NCBI GenBank assembly: GCA_024278565.1
Contig: JAJRSY010000333.1
Span: 1-39,113, forward strand
Length of the DNA: 39,113 nt
From: Bacteroidota bacterium
GTDB taxonomy: Bacteria; Bacteroidota; Bacteroidia; Flavobacteriales; Flavobacteriaceae
Direction: 5' to 3'
Shown here: piece by piece, positions 25,251 to 33,276 of the stretch
Layout: each line of letters starts with the position of its first letter
How positions within the stretch are numbered: the first letter of the stretch is position 1
Notes under the pieces: generated by a model
The model's input: the letters and a program-made list of their open reading frames with translations, nothing else
Told to the model about the DNA's origin: nothing
Databases searched by the model: none
Made by a program: the position numbers and the translations under genes

Positions 25251-26372
25251 TTAGTCCATAAAATACCAGAACTTAGGCTCTGTTCCCAAGTCTTCTTTGA
25301 GCCTAAAAACCTTTTTGTTTTCCAAAACCCAGCGAATGGTACTATCGGGATCTAACAGATTTCCGAAAATACGCGCTCCTGTAGGGCAAGCGTCCACACA
25401 GGCAGGATTTTTGCCCACACGTGACCGTTGTACGCAAAAGGTGCATTTTTCCACGACCCCTTTTTTACGCAACCTATTTCCTAAATAATGTTGGTTTTTG
25501 TTCACTTCCTTCTCTGGCACCTCGGGTGTGCTCCAGTTAAAACGACGGCCATCATAAGGGCAAGCAGCCATACAGTACCTACAGCCTACGCACCAATCAT
25601 AATCTACCACCACCAGGCCATCATCTTCCCGCCATGTTGCCTGTACAGGGCATACCTCTACACAAGGGGGGTTGTCACAGTGAAAACATTGGGTGCCCAT
25701 ATAAAAATGCCCTTCTGCCGGAACCTCATGATAATAATTGTCATCAGCTTCATTGAAGTTGAAACCCTTGCCATCTTTCATTTCGTGAATACGTATATAC
25801 TCCATTTGTGAATTTCTGTCCAGGTTGTTCTCTTCGACACAGGCAGTGACACAGTCCATATACCCTTGGCATTTAGAGATGTTGAACGCATAGCCAAAAA
25901 GAACATCTTCTTCTGCATTTTTTGAAGACATACTAATGTTCTTGCCTGTACGCAATTGGTAGGAGCGAACCAATCTACCCACAGTCGATTCCTTTTCGTC
26001 ACGGGTCATTAATTTATAGTTGCCCTTGAATTGTTCTTCCCAATCAATTTGGGCTTTTTCTTTGGTCTCATCCCCTGCGATCACACTGCAAGATGTACTT
26101 ACGGCGCCAGCACCAATGAGCAAACTTGCGGTTAATTTTTTAAAGGCGGTCCTACGGTCCATCTGTACATCGAAAACCTGTTCAAAACCATCTTTTGTTC
26201 GCTCTTCGGCAATGGTGGCATCTACAGCGGCATCAAAATCCGCATCTCTAAGATGGTCGTTGCCAGAAGAGTTGCACCCTTCGGATGTCTTACCGCACTC
26301 ACAAGTGCCCGGTTCTTGTTTTTTCTTGTTACTAAGGTTTAGAGAAAACCATTTTTTATTGTTATTGTCCAC
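25251..26372 (-). CDS. Four-cluster Fe-S protein, NrfC/PsrB/ActB-like, extended Tat leader
   Basis: 373 residues. Four cluster motifs are spread over C168/C174/C178, C229/C232/C237/C241, C261/C264/C267/C271 and C310/C313/C325/C329. The first motif reads CQGYMDCVTAC: the second cysteine is replaced by Y171, leaving 15 ligands instead of 16, so one [3Fe-4S] centre is plausible, as in ActB. A twin-arginine (R73-R74, DRRTAFKKLTASLLIGAGA) followed by a lipobox-like STSC lies about 70 residues in, after an acidic cytoplasmic leader, which matches the extended Tat signals of Bacteroidetes cofactor proteins. A second cysteine group (C24, C26, C33) is in the leader. Partner of the NrfD-like protein; it should carry electrons between quinol and the cytochromes. 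Confidence 0.88.
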   Translation of the reverse strand: MDNNNKKWFSLNLSNKKKQEPGTCECGKTSEGCNSSGNDHLRDADFDAAVDATIAEERTKDGFEQVFDVQMDRRTAFKKLTASLLIGAGAVSTSCSVIAGDETKEKAQIDWEEQFKGNYKLMTRDEKESTVGRLVRSYQLRTGKNISMSSKNAEEDVLFGYAFNISKCQGYMDCVTACVEENNLDRNSQMEYIRIHEMKDGKGFNFNEADDNYYHEVPAEGHFYMGTQCFHCDNPPCVEVCPVQATWREDDGLVVVDYDWCVGCRYCMAACPYDGRRFNWSTPEVPEKEVNKNQHYLGNRLRKKGVVEKCTFCVQRSRVGKNPACVDACPTGARIFGNLLDPDSTIRWVLENKKVFRLKEDLGTEPKFWYFMD

Positions 26373-26378
26373 ATCTGG

Positions 26379-27002
26379 TTATTTACGTTCTTTAACTTTT
26401 TGGGTATTATACCGTGCCGGCCATTTAGATTTAAAATGTGGTTTATGCGGATTATGGCAATTGACACAGGTCATTGATGCCCGTGGCGGTGCCCAACCGG
26501 CGATCTTCTTGCCATGTGCGCCCCCTTTCCAATCTTCAAATTGCCTAGTATGGCATTGTGCACATAATCGATGACTGGCATTAAAATTTATTTTGGTCCC
26601 TGTTATACTTTTTAAATCATCCATATTTGCACCATCGTGACAAGTTGCACAGTTCATCGTATTCGTATCGGCATGTTCTGTGGCAATCTGCCAATGTGCT
26701 TTTTTTACACTACTTTGCATTTGGTGCAAAGGTTTTGAATGGCATTCTGAGCAGGTATATGATTTTATCTGGCTTTTACGTTCCGGTATCAAGAAGGTAT
26801 GTTCGTTTTCTGTAACTTCAATTGTTTTAATGTCGCCTATATATTTTTCGGATGAAATTGAGGTGCCATGGAAATTTTTGCCCTCAGCTTCGATTTTATC
26901 GGTTATACTATGGTATTCACCTTCTTTATGTTTGCAAGAAAACACCAACAGTACTAAAAAGAAAGCGCAAATAAAATTGATCGCTATATGGTGTCTATTC
27001 AT
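26379..27002 (-). CDS. Tetrahaem cytochrome c lipoprotein
   Basis: 207 residues from ATG 27002; a TTG 15 bases earlier is less likely. The N-terminal hydrophobic stretch ends in the lipobox LVFSC (C23), so it is a lipid-anchored periplasmic protein. Four haem sites: C84-SECH88, C118-ATCH122, C147-AQCH151 and C179-VNCH183, plus several extra histidines that may be distal ligands. I do not recognise a named Nap subunit. It overlaps the NapB-like gene by 8 bases and precedes the Fe-S gene by 6 bp, so it is an obligate part of the operon and probably links the Fe-S protein to NapB/NapA. Confidence 0.85.
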   Translation of the reverse strand: MNRHHIAINFICAFFLVLLVFSCKHKEGEYHSITDKIEAEGKNFHGTSISSEKYIGDIKTIEVTENEHTFLIPERKSQIKSYTCSECHSKPLHQMQSSVKKAHWQIATEHADTNTMNCATCHDGANMDDLKSITGTKINFNASHRLCAQCHTRQFEDWKGGAHGKKIAGWAPPRASMTCVNCHNPHKPHFKSKWPARYNTQKVKERK

Positions 27003-27684
27003 TTTTGTTTCTTTCAAAAATTCCTATATCCATAATTTCTTTGTTGTTCGGCACATGACATTGTCTACAATTGATACGCTCTGGGTGTGACACTCTGATT
27101 TCTTTGGGGGCACTTGGACCGGCATGGCATGACATACAGTTTTCCCTCATCTGTATTTCGTGTGGAATAATAGGGGGGCTTCCGTTCAAGGCATTATTGG
27201 TTCCGGTCAAGGGCATGGGTATTTTTTCGAAATGTGATTCTTTAAACAATGTTTGCGTATGTTGTGGCACATGGCATTGGCGACAATTGATCATTTCAGG
27301 GTGCGGTGCTACAGGGGCATAGGCATTCCATTTATCTACAAAACCACCATTTTGATGACATTTTAAACAACTGTTGCCCCCCATATTCCGTTCCCCTGCC
27401 ACTGGATGCGGAATATATGGTGGTGCACCATGAAATGCCCTATTGTCATAATAGGTGCTCAAGGAGCGTTGATGGTTTATATCCATAGGTACGTTTGCAT
27501 ATTCCAATACAAACCCTGAACGTTGAAAAACCCCGATTTCCGAAGGGATAACAGGAAGTTCTTTCTCTTTCTGTATAGGAATATAGGCTTCCTCCAAGCC
27601 TGTTTGATAGCTGTAGTTCCAAACCACAATGAACACTATGAACAATACTATGAACAATGATATGACAACCAATCGTTTTCCCAT
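26995..27684 (-). CDS. napB: NapB-like cytochrome c with duplicated dihaem unit (tetrahaem)
   Basis: 229 residues. An uncleaved-looking membrane anchor at 5-22 replaces a normal signal peptide. Two tandem copies of the NapB pattern follow: unit 1 (about 86-145) has GAPPYIPH, C106-LKCH110 and C134-RQCHVPQ; unit 2 (about 168-214) has GSPPIIPH, C183-MSCH187 and C206-RQCHVPN. Ordinary NapB has one such unit with two haems. The stop of napA is 3 bp upstream. It should pass electrons to NapA in the periplasm. The call as NapB rests on the PPxIPH...CxQCHVP layout and on position. Confidence 0.82.
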   Translation of the reverse strand: MGKRLVVISLFIVLFIVFIVVWNYSYQTGLEEAYIPIQKEKELPVIPSEIGVFQRSGFVLEYANVPMDINHQRSLSTYYDNRAFHGAPPYIPHPVAGERNMGGNSCLKCHQNGGFVDKWNAYAPVAPHPEMINCRQCHVPQHTQTLFKESHFEKIPMPLTGTNNALNGSPPIIPHEIQMRENCMSCHAGPSAPKEIRVSHPERINCRQCHVPNNKEIMDIGIFERNKNE

Positions 27685-27687
27685 AAA

Positions 27688-30015
27688 CTATACTTTTTCG
27701 ACTTTAACGGCACATTTTTTATAGTCCGGTTCTTTAGAAATAGGGCAAAATGAATCTAAAGTAATTTCATTGATCAGCATATTCTCATCAAAAAAAGGCA
27801 CAAATACCTGCATGGGCGCAGGTATCCCCCTTTGATTTACAGAAGCTGGCAGTATAATCTCACCACGTCTGGTGGTCAGCTTTACCTTGTCTCCTGTTTG
27901 TATGTGCATTCTTTTTGCATCTTCTGGGTTTACCTCTACGTATGCATGGGGCATCGCTTTATGTAATACGGGAATTCTACGTGTCATAGAACCTGTATGC
28001 CAATGTTCTACCACACGGCCGGTACATAACCAATATGGGTACTCTGTATCTGGCGATTCGGCGGCAGGTTCATACGGGCGCTGCCATATAATGGCTCTGC
28101 CATCTGATTTTCCGTAAAAATGAAAGTCTTTTCCATTAGTACAGGCAGGGTCGTATTTAGCATTGAACCGCCATTTGGTGGATTTTCCGTCAACATAGGG
28201 CCACAGCACCCCCGGTTGCGACTTTAATACCTCTAGGGGAGCCATGTTGTGTTTTTTGCCAACATGGTGTTTTCTATATTCATTGTATATTTCCTCAATG
28301 TGGGTTTCCTCTTTATAATGGAACTGTTTTTCGTAGCCCATACGCTTGGCGACTTCGATCAATTGCCAAGTATCACTCATGGCTTCTCCTGGCGGATTGA
28401 CCATTTGTTCAAAATACTGGGTCCTACGCTCAGAATTACCGTACATTCCTTCACGTTCGATCCACATGGCCGATGGCAATATAACATCGGCTATATCGGT
28501 TGTTGGTGTCGGGTATATATCAGAAACCACTATAAACCGTCCTTCTTTTTTTGCACCATCCCTATAGCGTTTTAACTTTGGCATCGTTACCATTGGGTTC
28601 GTCACCTGGATCCACATAAAGCGAATATCGCCCCTGTCCAAGGCCCTGAACATTTCCACCGTATGGTATGTGGGCTTTGGGTCGATATTTTCAACAGGAA
28701 CATTCCATATCTTAGCAGCAAACTCACGGTCTTTTTTGTTCATTACCACACCATGGGGCAGTTTGTGCGTCAATGTACCCACTTCCCTTACGGTACCACA
28801 AGCTGATGGTTGCCCTGTTAAAGAAAACGGACTGTTGCCCGGTGCAGAGATCTTACCTGTCAGTAAGTGAATATTGTATATTAAATTGTTCATCCACGTT
28901 CCCCTAGTGTGCTGATTTGGCCCCATGCACCAAAATGACATCACTTTTTTATTGGGATCGCCATAATAAGCTGCCATATACTTAATGTCCTTTACAGAAA
29001 CGCCCGATATCTTTTCTACTTTTTCTGGTGTATAATCTTCTAAAAAATCTTTATAGGCATTAAAATCTATCTTTTCCGGTTTGTCTTTGAATTTGTAATT
29101 ATCTTTTAGCCCATAGCCCATATTGGTGAGGCCTTTGCTGAAGTTACAATGCCTTTCTACAAATGACCTATTGACCCAGCCATTTTTAATGATCTCATAA
29201 CAAATGGCATTGGCAACTGCCAGGTCTGTTTGGGGAAGAAATAAAATAGACTTATCCGCAGCCATACTGGTCCTAGTAGTCCTGGTAGCGAAATCTATGA
29301 TTTTCACACCTCGTTTCAAACGCTGATCCAACAATCTTGAAAATAGAACAGGGTGCATTTCAGCCATATTGTTTCCCCATAATACAAACACATCGGCATA
29401 ATCTATATCTTCATAGCAGCCCATAGGCTCATCCAGTCCAAATGACGTTAAAAAACCCGTAACTGCGGTAGCCATGCACAAACGCGCATTCGCTTCCACA
29501 TTATTGGTGCCGATGCACCCTTTGAAAAATTTTGAGGCCACATAGCCATCAGGAATCGTCCATTGCCCTGAGCCATAAATAGAAACTGCGTCCTTACCAT
29601 GATCTTTAATGGTTTCCTTCATTTTAGAAGCGATCAGATCCAAAGCTTCTTTCATTGAGGTTTCAACATATTGACCGTTTTTCTTTACCAATGGCTTGGT
29701 CAACCTGTCTTTACCGTACATGGCTATTACGGAATGGTATCCTTTTACACAACATAACCCTTTGTTGACACTGGATTTCGGATCGCCTTTTACCGCAACG
29801 GCCTTTCCGTTTTCCACACCTATTAAAACACCGCAGCCTACACCGCAAAATCTACAAGGAGCTTTTTTCCAATCAAGATCGGCATTTTTTGGCAGGCCCT
29901 CTTCTTGCTCTTCTGCAAATAATATTCCCGGAAACATAGTCGCTGCAGCCGTCATGGCCGACAACATTGCCATTTTTTTAATAAAACTTCGTCTATTGGC
30001 AAGAGAGGTATACAT
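27688..30015 (-). CDS. napA: Periplasmic nitrate reductase catalytic subunit
   Basis: 775 residues from ATG 30015, four bases after the napD stop; a start at 30039 would overlap napD. It reduces nitrate to nitrite with a Mo-bis-MGD cofactor. A Tat leader (NRRSFIKKMAMLSAMTAAA) is followed by the [4Fe-4S] site C54, C57, C61 and C88 or C89 (CRFCGVGC...CCVKGY). The molybdenum ligand is C180 in NARLCMATAV. SGQWTI, EPMGCYEDI, NMAEMHPVLFSR, NQHTRG, LTGKISAPGNSPFSLTGQPSACG and STGRVVEHWHTGSMTRR are strong NapA signatures and separate it from formate dehydrogenase and NasC. It is exported folded, with napD as chaperone. Confidence 0.97.
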   Translation of the reverse strand: MYTSLANRRSFIKKMAMLSAMTAAATMFPGILFAEEQEEGLPKNADLDWKKAPCRFCGVGCGVLIGVENGKAVAVKGDPKSSVNKGLCCVKGYHSVIAMYGKDRLTKPLVKKNGQYVETSMKEALDLIASKMKETIKDHGKDAVSIYGSGQWTIPDGYVASKFFKGCIGTNNVEANARLCMATAVTGFLTSFGLDEPMGCYEDIDYADVFVLWGNNMAEMHPVLFSRLLDQRLKRGVKIIDFATRTTRTSMAADKSILFLPQTDLAVANAICYEIIKNGWVNRSFVERHCNFSKGLTNMGYGLKDNYKFKDKPEKIDFNAYKDFLEDYTPEKVEKISGVSVKDIKYMAAYYGDPNKKVMSFWCMGPNQHTRGTWMNNLIYNIHLLTGKISAPGNSPFSLTGQPSACGTVREVGTLTHKLPHGVVMNKKDREFAAKIWNVPVENIDPKPTYHTVEMFRALDRGDIRFMWIQVTNPMVTMPKLKRYRDGAKKEGRFIVVSDIYPTPTTDIADVILPSAMWIEREGMYGNSERRTQYFEQMVNPPGEAMSDTWQLIEVAKRMGYEKQFHYKEETHIEEIYNEYRKHHVGKKHNMAPLEVLKSQPGVLWPYVDGKSTKWRFNAKYDPACTNGKDFHFYGKSDGRAIIWQRPYEPAAESPDTEYPYWLCTGRVVEHWHTGSMTRRIPVLHKAMPHAYVEVNPEDAKRMHIQTGDKVKLTTRRGEIILPASVNQRGIPAPMQVFVPFFDENMLINEITLDSFCPISKEPDYKKCAVKVEKV

Positions 30016-30019
30016 AATA

Positions 30020-30259
30020 TCAATCGTTTTGTGGTGCATTGAATCCAGAGACCATGGCCAAAAATTTCAGGCTTTCCAAGGTATCTAATTTTTTTTTGAG
30101 TATTTCTTCTTCTATCTGATCTTCGGTATCGGTAACAACAATTACGACATCTTTGTTCTCAGCGGGCATTACCTCACATTGACCAATGGTGGATAGTGCA
30201 TTGACCAGTTCTGCTTTTTTGCCCTTATGGGAATGGGCCAAATAACTTTTAATCGGCAT
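30020..30259 (-). CDS. napD: Tat leader chaperone NapD
   Basis: 79 residues. Ferredoxin-like small fold: IKSYLAHSHKGKKAELVNAL, ..GQCEVMPAENKDVVIVV.., and KLDTLESLKFLAMVSGF fit NapD. It binds the twin-arginine leader of NapA until the cofactor is inserted. First gene of the leftward operon, four bases before napA. The start is only 20 bp from a long perfect inverted repeat, so the leader is unusually tight. Confidence 0.9.
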   Translation of the reverse strand: MPIKSYLAHSHKGKKAELVNALSTIGQCEVMPAENKDVVIVVTDTEDQIEEEILKKKLDTLESLKFLAMVSGFNAPQND

Positions 30260-30278
30260 ATTTATGTAAATTAAGGGA

Positions 30279-30329
30279 TTTTTTACTCGAACTGGTTTAA
30301 AAAAAGCTTAAACCAGTTCGAGTAAAAAA
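30279..30329. repeat. Perfect 22-bp inverted repeat upstream of napD
   Basis: 30279-30300 (starting ttttttactcgaactgg) is the exact reverse complement of 30308-30329, with a 7-base spacer, aaaaagc. The stem carries its T run on the 5' side and its A run on the 3' side on both strands, so there is no U tract after the hairpin: it is not a standard intrinsic terminator in either direction. It lies 20 bp before the napD start. It could be an operator, an mRNA leader hairpin or the trace of an element end. Confidence 0.85.
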
Positions 30330-30769
30330 AAGCAACTAATCAATGTATTTAATTATATTGATAATAAGTGTATTTCGATATTTAAAATTTTGTCAAATTT
30401 CTCACTCTATTTCTTAAACAAGAAAAAGAGTTTAATATGTTGACAAACAATTACTGTAACTAATCAGTCTAGTTAAACATCTAATAATCAATATTTTGTG
30501 TGTCATTGAAAAATCGCACCTGATTCAAAAAAAGCTGTATTCCGATCTCAAAAAGCCATAAGTGATTGAATATCAGCAAAATTAAAATTTTGTTAAAGTT
30601 TTCGGACTAAAATCAAAATTTCAAAAAACGCCAGCTCAATGCTTTGAAAACAAGACCCTTATGGCATTTTATTAGCTAGAAAGGGCATACTGATTAGTTA
30701 CCAATTACTTAATTCAAAAAACCTACTGATTACAAAAAAACGGTTTCCAAATCAAAAACGTTCTCTTGG
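30330..30769. other. AT-rich region upstream of the nap operon
   Basis: About 440 bp without a gene. It should contain the nap promoter if that lies beyond the inverted repeat. A minus-strand TAATTTTG (-7 type) is present at about 30577-30584, inside the palindrome CAAAATT-aa-AATTTTG (30577-30592). TGAT-tgaat-ATCA at about 30563-30575 has Fnr-like half-sites but a 5-base spacer. None of these is strong. Confidence 0.35.
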
Positions 30770-31086
30770 CAAAGGTCGTAGGTTCAAGTTACAAGTGCAA
30801 CATTCAGGGTACTAATTTATGGTTTTCCCCTATAATGGTATCCACTTCCCAATCCTTAAAACACTCTTTGTTGTTGACCACTTGCGGCCGCTCACTTATG
30901 GGTATACGGTCTTTGATGGGCAAATGCCTTCCAATCGGCCGTCTGCGATGTTTTAAACGGCGCCTAAGTTCTTTATAGAAATCACCCCCTGGCACAGGTA
31001 GTTATAATTTTGGACTTGCCAATCTTTGAATATGCCTCTATTTGGTGTCTTTGGTTGTCCGTGAGTTGTTTGTACCTGTAATTCAT
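30770..31086 (-). pseudogene. IS30-family transposase remnant
   Basis: On the minus strand from ATG 31086 the frame gives MNYRYKQLTDNQRHQIEAYS-KIGKSK, the usual N-terminal start of IS30 transposases. It then jumps, with stops, to the middle of the protein: LRRRLKHRRRPIGRHLPIKD, then ISERPQVVNNKECFKDWEVDTIIGENHK (read in 30804-30995), which includes the DWExDTI part of the catalytic core. About 100 residues between the two parts and the whole C-terminus are missing. Clear terminal repeats were not found. The element is dead and old. Confidence 0.8.
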
Positions 31087-31211
31087 CGGCAACAATTTTT
31101 AGAACTTCGAATATCGGAAGCCAGCTCCCGGTATTTGTCCTAAATATTGCACTTACTGATCGAACTTGGCAATCAAGATAATATTATTTGAATAATATGA
31201 CTTTTATCATA

Positions 31212-31241
31212 TTTGGTTCAACCAACAAGGCGTTATATTTG
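31212..31241 (+). promoter_or_regulatory. Promoter of the moeA operon
   Basis: TTTG at 31212-31215 and TATATTTG at 31234-31241 (exact TAnnTTTG), 18 bases apart, form a good Bacteroidetes sigma-A promoter. Transcription would start near 31248. This shows that the frame extending upstream to 31188 is not translated from there and supports ATG 31290. The -7 box sits in an imperfect palindrome around 31233-31253, a possible operator. Confidence 0.65.
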
Positions 31242-31289
31242 CAAAGATATAACGATTTTTGTAAAATAGACACTTACACTCCTTTTAAT

Positions 31290-32462
31290 ATGATCGACGT
31301 TGAAGATGCCATACAGCAAGTTATTGATCATTCTGGGTTTTTAGGAAAATGTACCGTTCATTTGAATAAAGGGTTTGGCCAGTATTTGGCCGAAGATATT
31401 TTCTCCCCTATAAACATGCCCCCTTTCAGGCAATCGGCAATGGATGGGTACGCCCTTAATCTAAAAGAGGGTGCCATTTATGATCTTATAGGTGAAATAA
31501 AGGCGGGTGATTGCCGTCAACACGAATTAAAAACGGGCGGGGCGGTTCGTGTTTTTACAGGAAGCCCCGTACCCGATTCGGCCAATGCCGTTGTTGTACA
31601 AGAAAAAGTGGTTGTCAACGGCCCTACGATCACCATAGAAACGCCCATTAAGCAGGGCGATAATATCCGTCCACTTGGGGAACAGGTCAAAAAAGGAAAC
31701 CTGGCCCTTAAAAAGGGAACAAAATTAACGCCTGCCGCTATTGGTTATTTGGCCTCTCTTGGTATTGCGCAAACCGAAGTATATAAAAAACCTGCCATTG
31801 CAATAGTGGCCACGGGAAACGAGCTCGTTGGGGCCGGTCAAGACCTACCCTATGGCAAAATATACGAAAGCAATGCAACCATGTTGCTCAGTGCTTTAAA
31901 CAGTATTCATTACAACGATGTTGCATTATATAAGGTGGAAGATGATCTCCAAAGTACCCGTAAGATATTGGACAGGGTGATTACCGAGTACGATGTTGTA
32001 ATAATCACCGGGGGCATTTCTGTAGGCGAATACGATTTTGTTGGGAAAGCACTTCAAGAATTGGCCGTGCAACAAATTTTCCACAAGGTAAGGCAGAAAC
32101 CGGGGAAGCCTCTTTTTTTTGGAAAAAAAGAGGGCACTTCCATTTTTGCACTTCCGGGAAATCCGGCCGCAGCTTTGACTTGTTTTTATGTCTATGTGTA
32201 CCCTGCACTACAAAAAATGTCGGGCGATCCCGATCCCTTTTTATACAAAACAGTAATGAGATCAGCTTCGGCCCATATCAAAAAAGGAGATAGGGCACAG
32301 TTTTTAAAAGCTAGGGCAACCCATGATAAAGCAATCATTCTAGAAGGCCAAAGTTCTGCGATGCTACAGACCTTTGCATTGGCAAACGCCTTGTTGTACG
32401 TACCTATGGAAGGGGGAGATGTTCATATAGGTGATGTTGTGGAAGTACTGCACCTTCCGTAA
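31290..32462 (+). CDS. moeA: Molybdopterin molybdenumtransferase MoeA
   Basis: 390 residues from ATG 31290 (MIDVEDAIQQVIDH). It inserts molybdate into adenylylated molybdopterin. Family marks are SPINMPPFRQSAMDGYAL (domain I), VVVQEKV, VATGNELV, KIYESNATML, IITGGISVGEYDFV (MoCF domain) and KPGKPLFFG...FALPGNPAAALTCF. First gene of the cofactor operon. It stands opposite the nap operon, whose NapA needs the product. Confidence 0.95.
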   Translation: MIDVEDAIQQVIDHSGFLGKCTVHLNKGFGQYLAEDIFSPINMPPFRQSAMDGYALNLKEGAIYDLIGEIKAGDCRQHELKTGGAVRVFTGSPVPDSANAVVVQEKVVVNGPTITIETPIKQGDNIRPLGEQVKKGNLALKKGTKLTPAAIGYLASLGIAQTEVYKKPAIAIVATGNELVGAGQDLPYGKIYESNATMLLSALNSIHYNDVALYKVEDDLQSTRKILDRVITEYDVVIITGGISVGEYDFVGKALQELAVQQIFHKVRQKPGKPLFFGKKEGTSIFALPGNPAAALTCFYVYVYPALQKMSGDPDPFLYKTVMRSASAHIKKGDRAQFLKARATHDKAIILEGQSSAMLQTFALANALLYVPMEGGDVHIGDVVEVLHLP

Positions 32463-32472
32463 AGCACAGTGT

Positions 32473-32820
32473 ATGGACTATAAAATAAAAAGTAGGATTT
32501 GGATCGAGGCAGATGGCAAGGTCCTATTGGGAGAGGGAAGGGTAGATCTATTGAAGGCAATAGAAAAAACCGGGTCTTTGTCCAAAGCCGCCAAGGCATT
32601 GAAAATGTCTTATAAAAAAGCTTGGATCCTTATTGATGCCGTAAACAAATCTGCCAAAGAACCTGTGGTCATCTGCAGTGTTGGTGGTATAAATGGTGGA
32701 GGGGCAGAGGTAACGCCCTATGGTAGGTCCCTGATCGGGGCTTTTGACAAGATCAACAAAAATTGCTGGAACTATTTGGATACGCAAGTAATAAAAATTA
32801 ATGAACCCCATAGGAATTGA
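32473..32820 (+). CDS. ModE-like N-terminal winged-helix DNA-binding protein
   Basis: 115 residues: KSRIWIEADGKVLLGEGRVDLLKAIEKTGSLSKAAKALKMSYKKAWILIDAVNK is the ModE N-terminal winged helix (LysR-type HTH). ...GGAEVTPYGRSLIGAFD follows as in the family. The molybdate-binding TOBE domains of full ModE are absent, so this short form either does not sense molybdate itself or does so in another way. It starts 10 bp after moeA. A role in regulating the Mo genes is inference. Confidence 0.88.
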   Translation: MDYKIKSRIWIEADGKVLLGEGRVDLLKAIEKTGSLSKAAKALKMSYKKAWILIDAVNKSAKEPVVICSVGGINGGGAEVTPYGRSLIGAFDKINKNCWNYLDTQVIKINEPHRN

Positions 32821-32896
32821 AGAGATTTCCGTAAATGACCTAGCGGGCATTATGGGCTCTTCCACTAAAAAATGTGAAGATGCAGTTAAAGATTAA
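32801..32896 (+). CDS. Possible 31-residue ORF overlapping moaD start
   Basis: ATG 32801 to TAA 32896 reads MNPIGIEEISVNDLAGIMGS then STKKCEDAVKD. It overlaps the end of the ModE-like gene by 20 bases and the start of moaD by 17. No family is recognised. It may be a leader peptide coupling the two genes, a relic of a longer ModE-like C-terminus, or chance. Confidence 0.2.
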   Translation: MNPIGIEEISVNDLAGIMGSSTKKCEDAVKD

Positions 32897-33113
32897 ATAT
32901 TTTGGTATGCTGGCGGAAGTCGCACAATGCAGGGAGGAAGATCTTCATTGCAATGAAGTTACCGTTTACGGATTGCTCAAGGTATTGTACGGTAAATATC
33001 CAAAGTTAAAAGAAAAGAACTTTCAGATAGCCCAAAATAACGAGCTGCTTTCCCCCAAGGCCAAACTAACAACAGGTGAGATAGCGTTACTGCCCCCTTT
33101 TGCCGGTGGGTAA
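32880..33113 (+). CDS. moaD: Molybdopterin synthase sulfur carrier subunit MoaD
   Basis: 77 residues from ATG 32880 (MQLKIKYFGMLAEVAQ); a GTG two codons before is less likely. Ubiquitin-like beta-grasp fold with the essential C-terminal Gly-Gly (LLPPFAGG), which is thiocarboxylated and donates sulfur in molybdopterin synthase together with MoaE. The activating enzyme MoeB is not in the window. Confidence 0.93.
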   Translation: MQLKIKYFGMLAEVAQCREEDLHCNEVTVYGLLKVLYGKYPKLKEKNFQIAQNNELLSPKAKLTTGEIALLPPFAGG

Positions 33114-33276
33114 TACGGTAGAAAAGACAAAATACCGCTACGCTGTAAAAAACTAGACAAAAGACCGATTTGCAACAAATTGATGATCAATTACATGAAA
33201 AAATATGGCAAATGCCCCAACAAATATGGGACCGAACAGATTTTAGATAAACCTTTACCGGACAACAATGTAGAAC

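Noticed and set aside
31188-31289. Upstream extension of moeA
   Set aside because: The promoter (31212-31241) lies inside it, and MoeA proteins begin at the later ATG.
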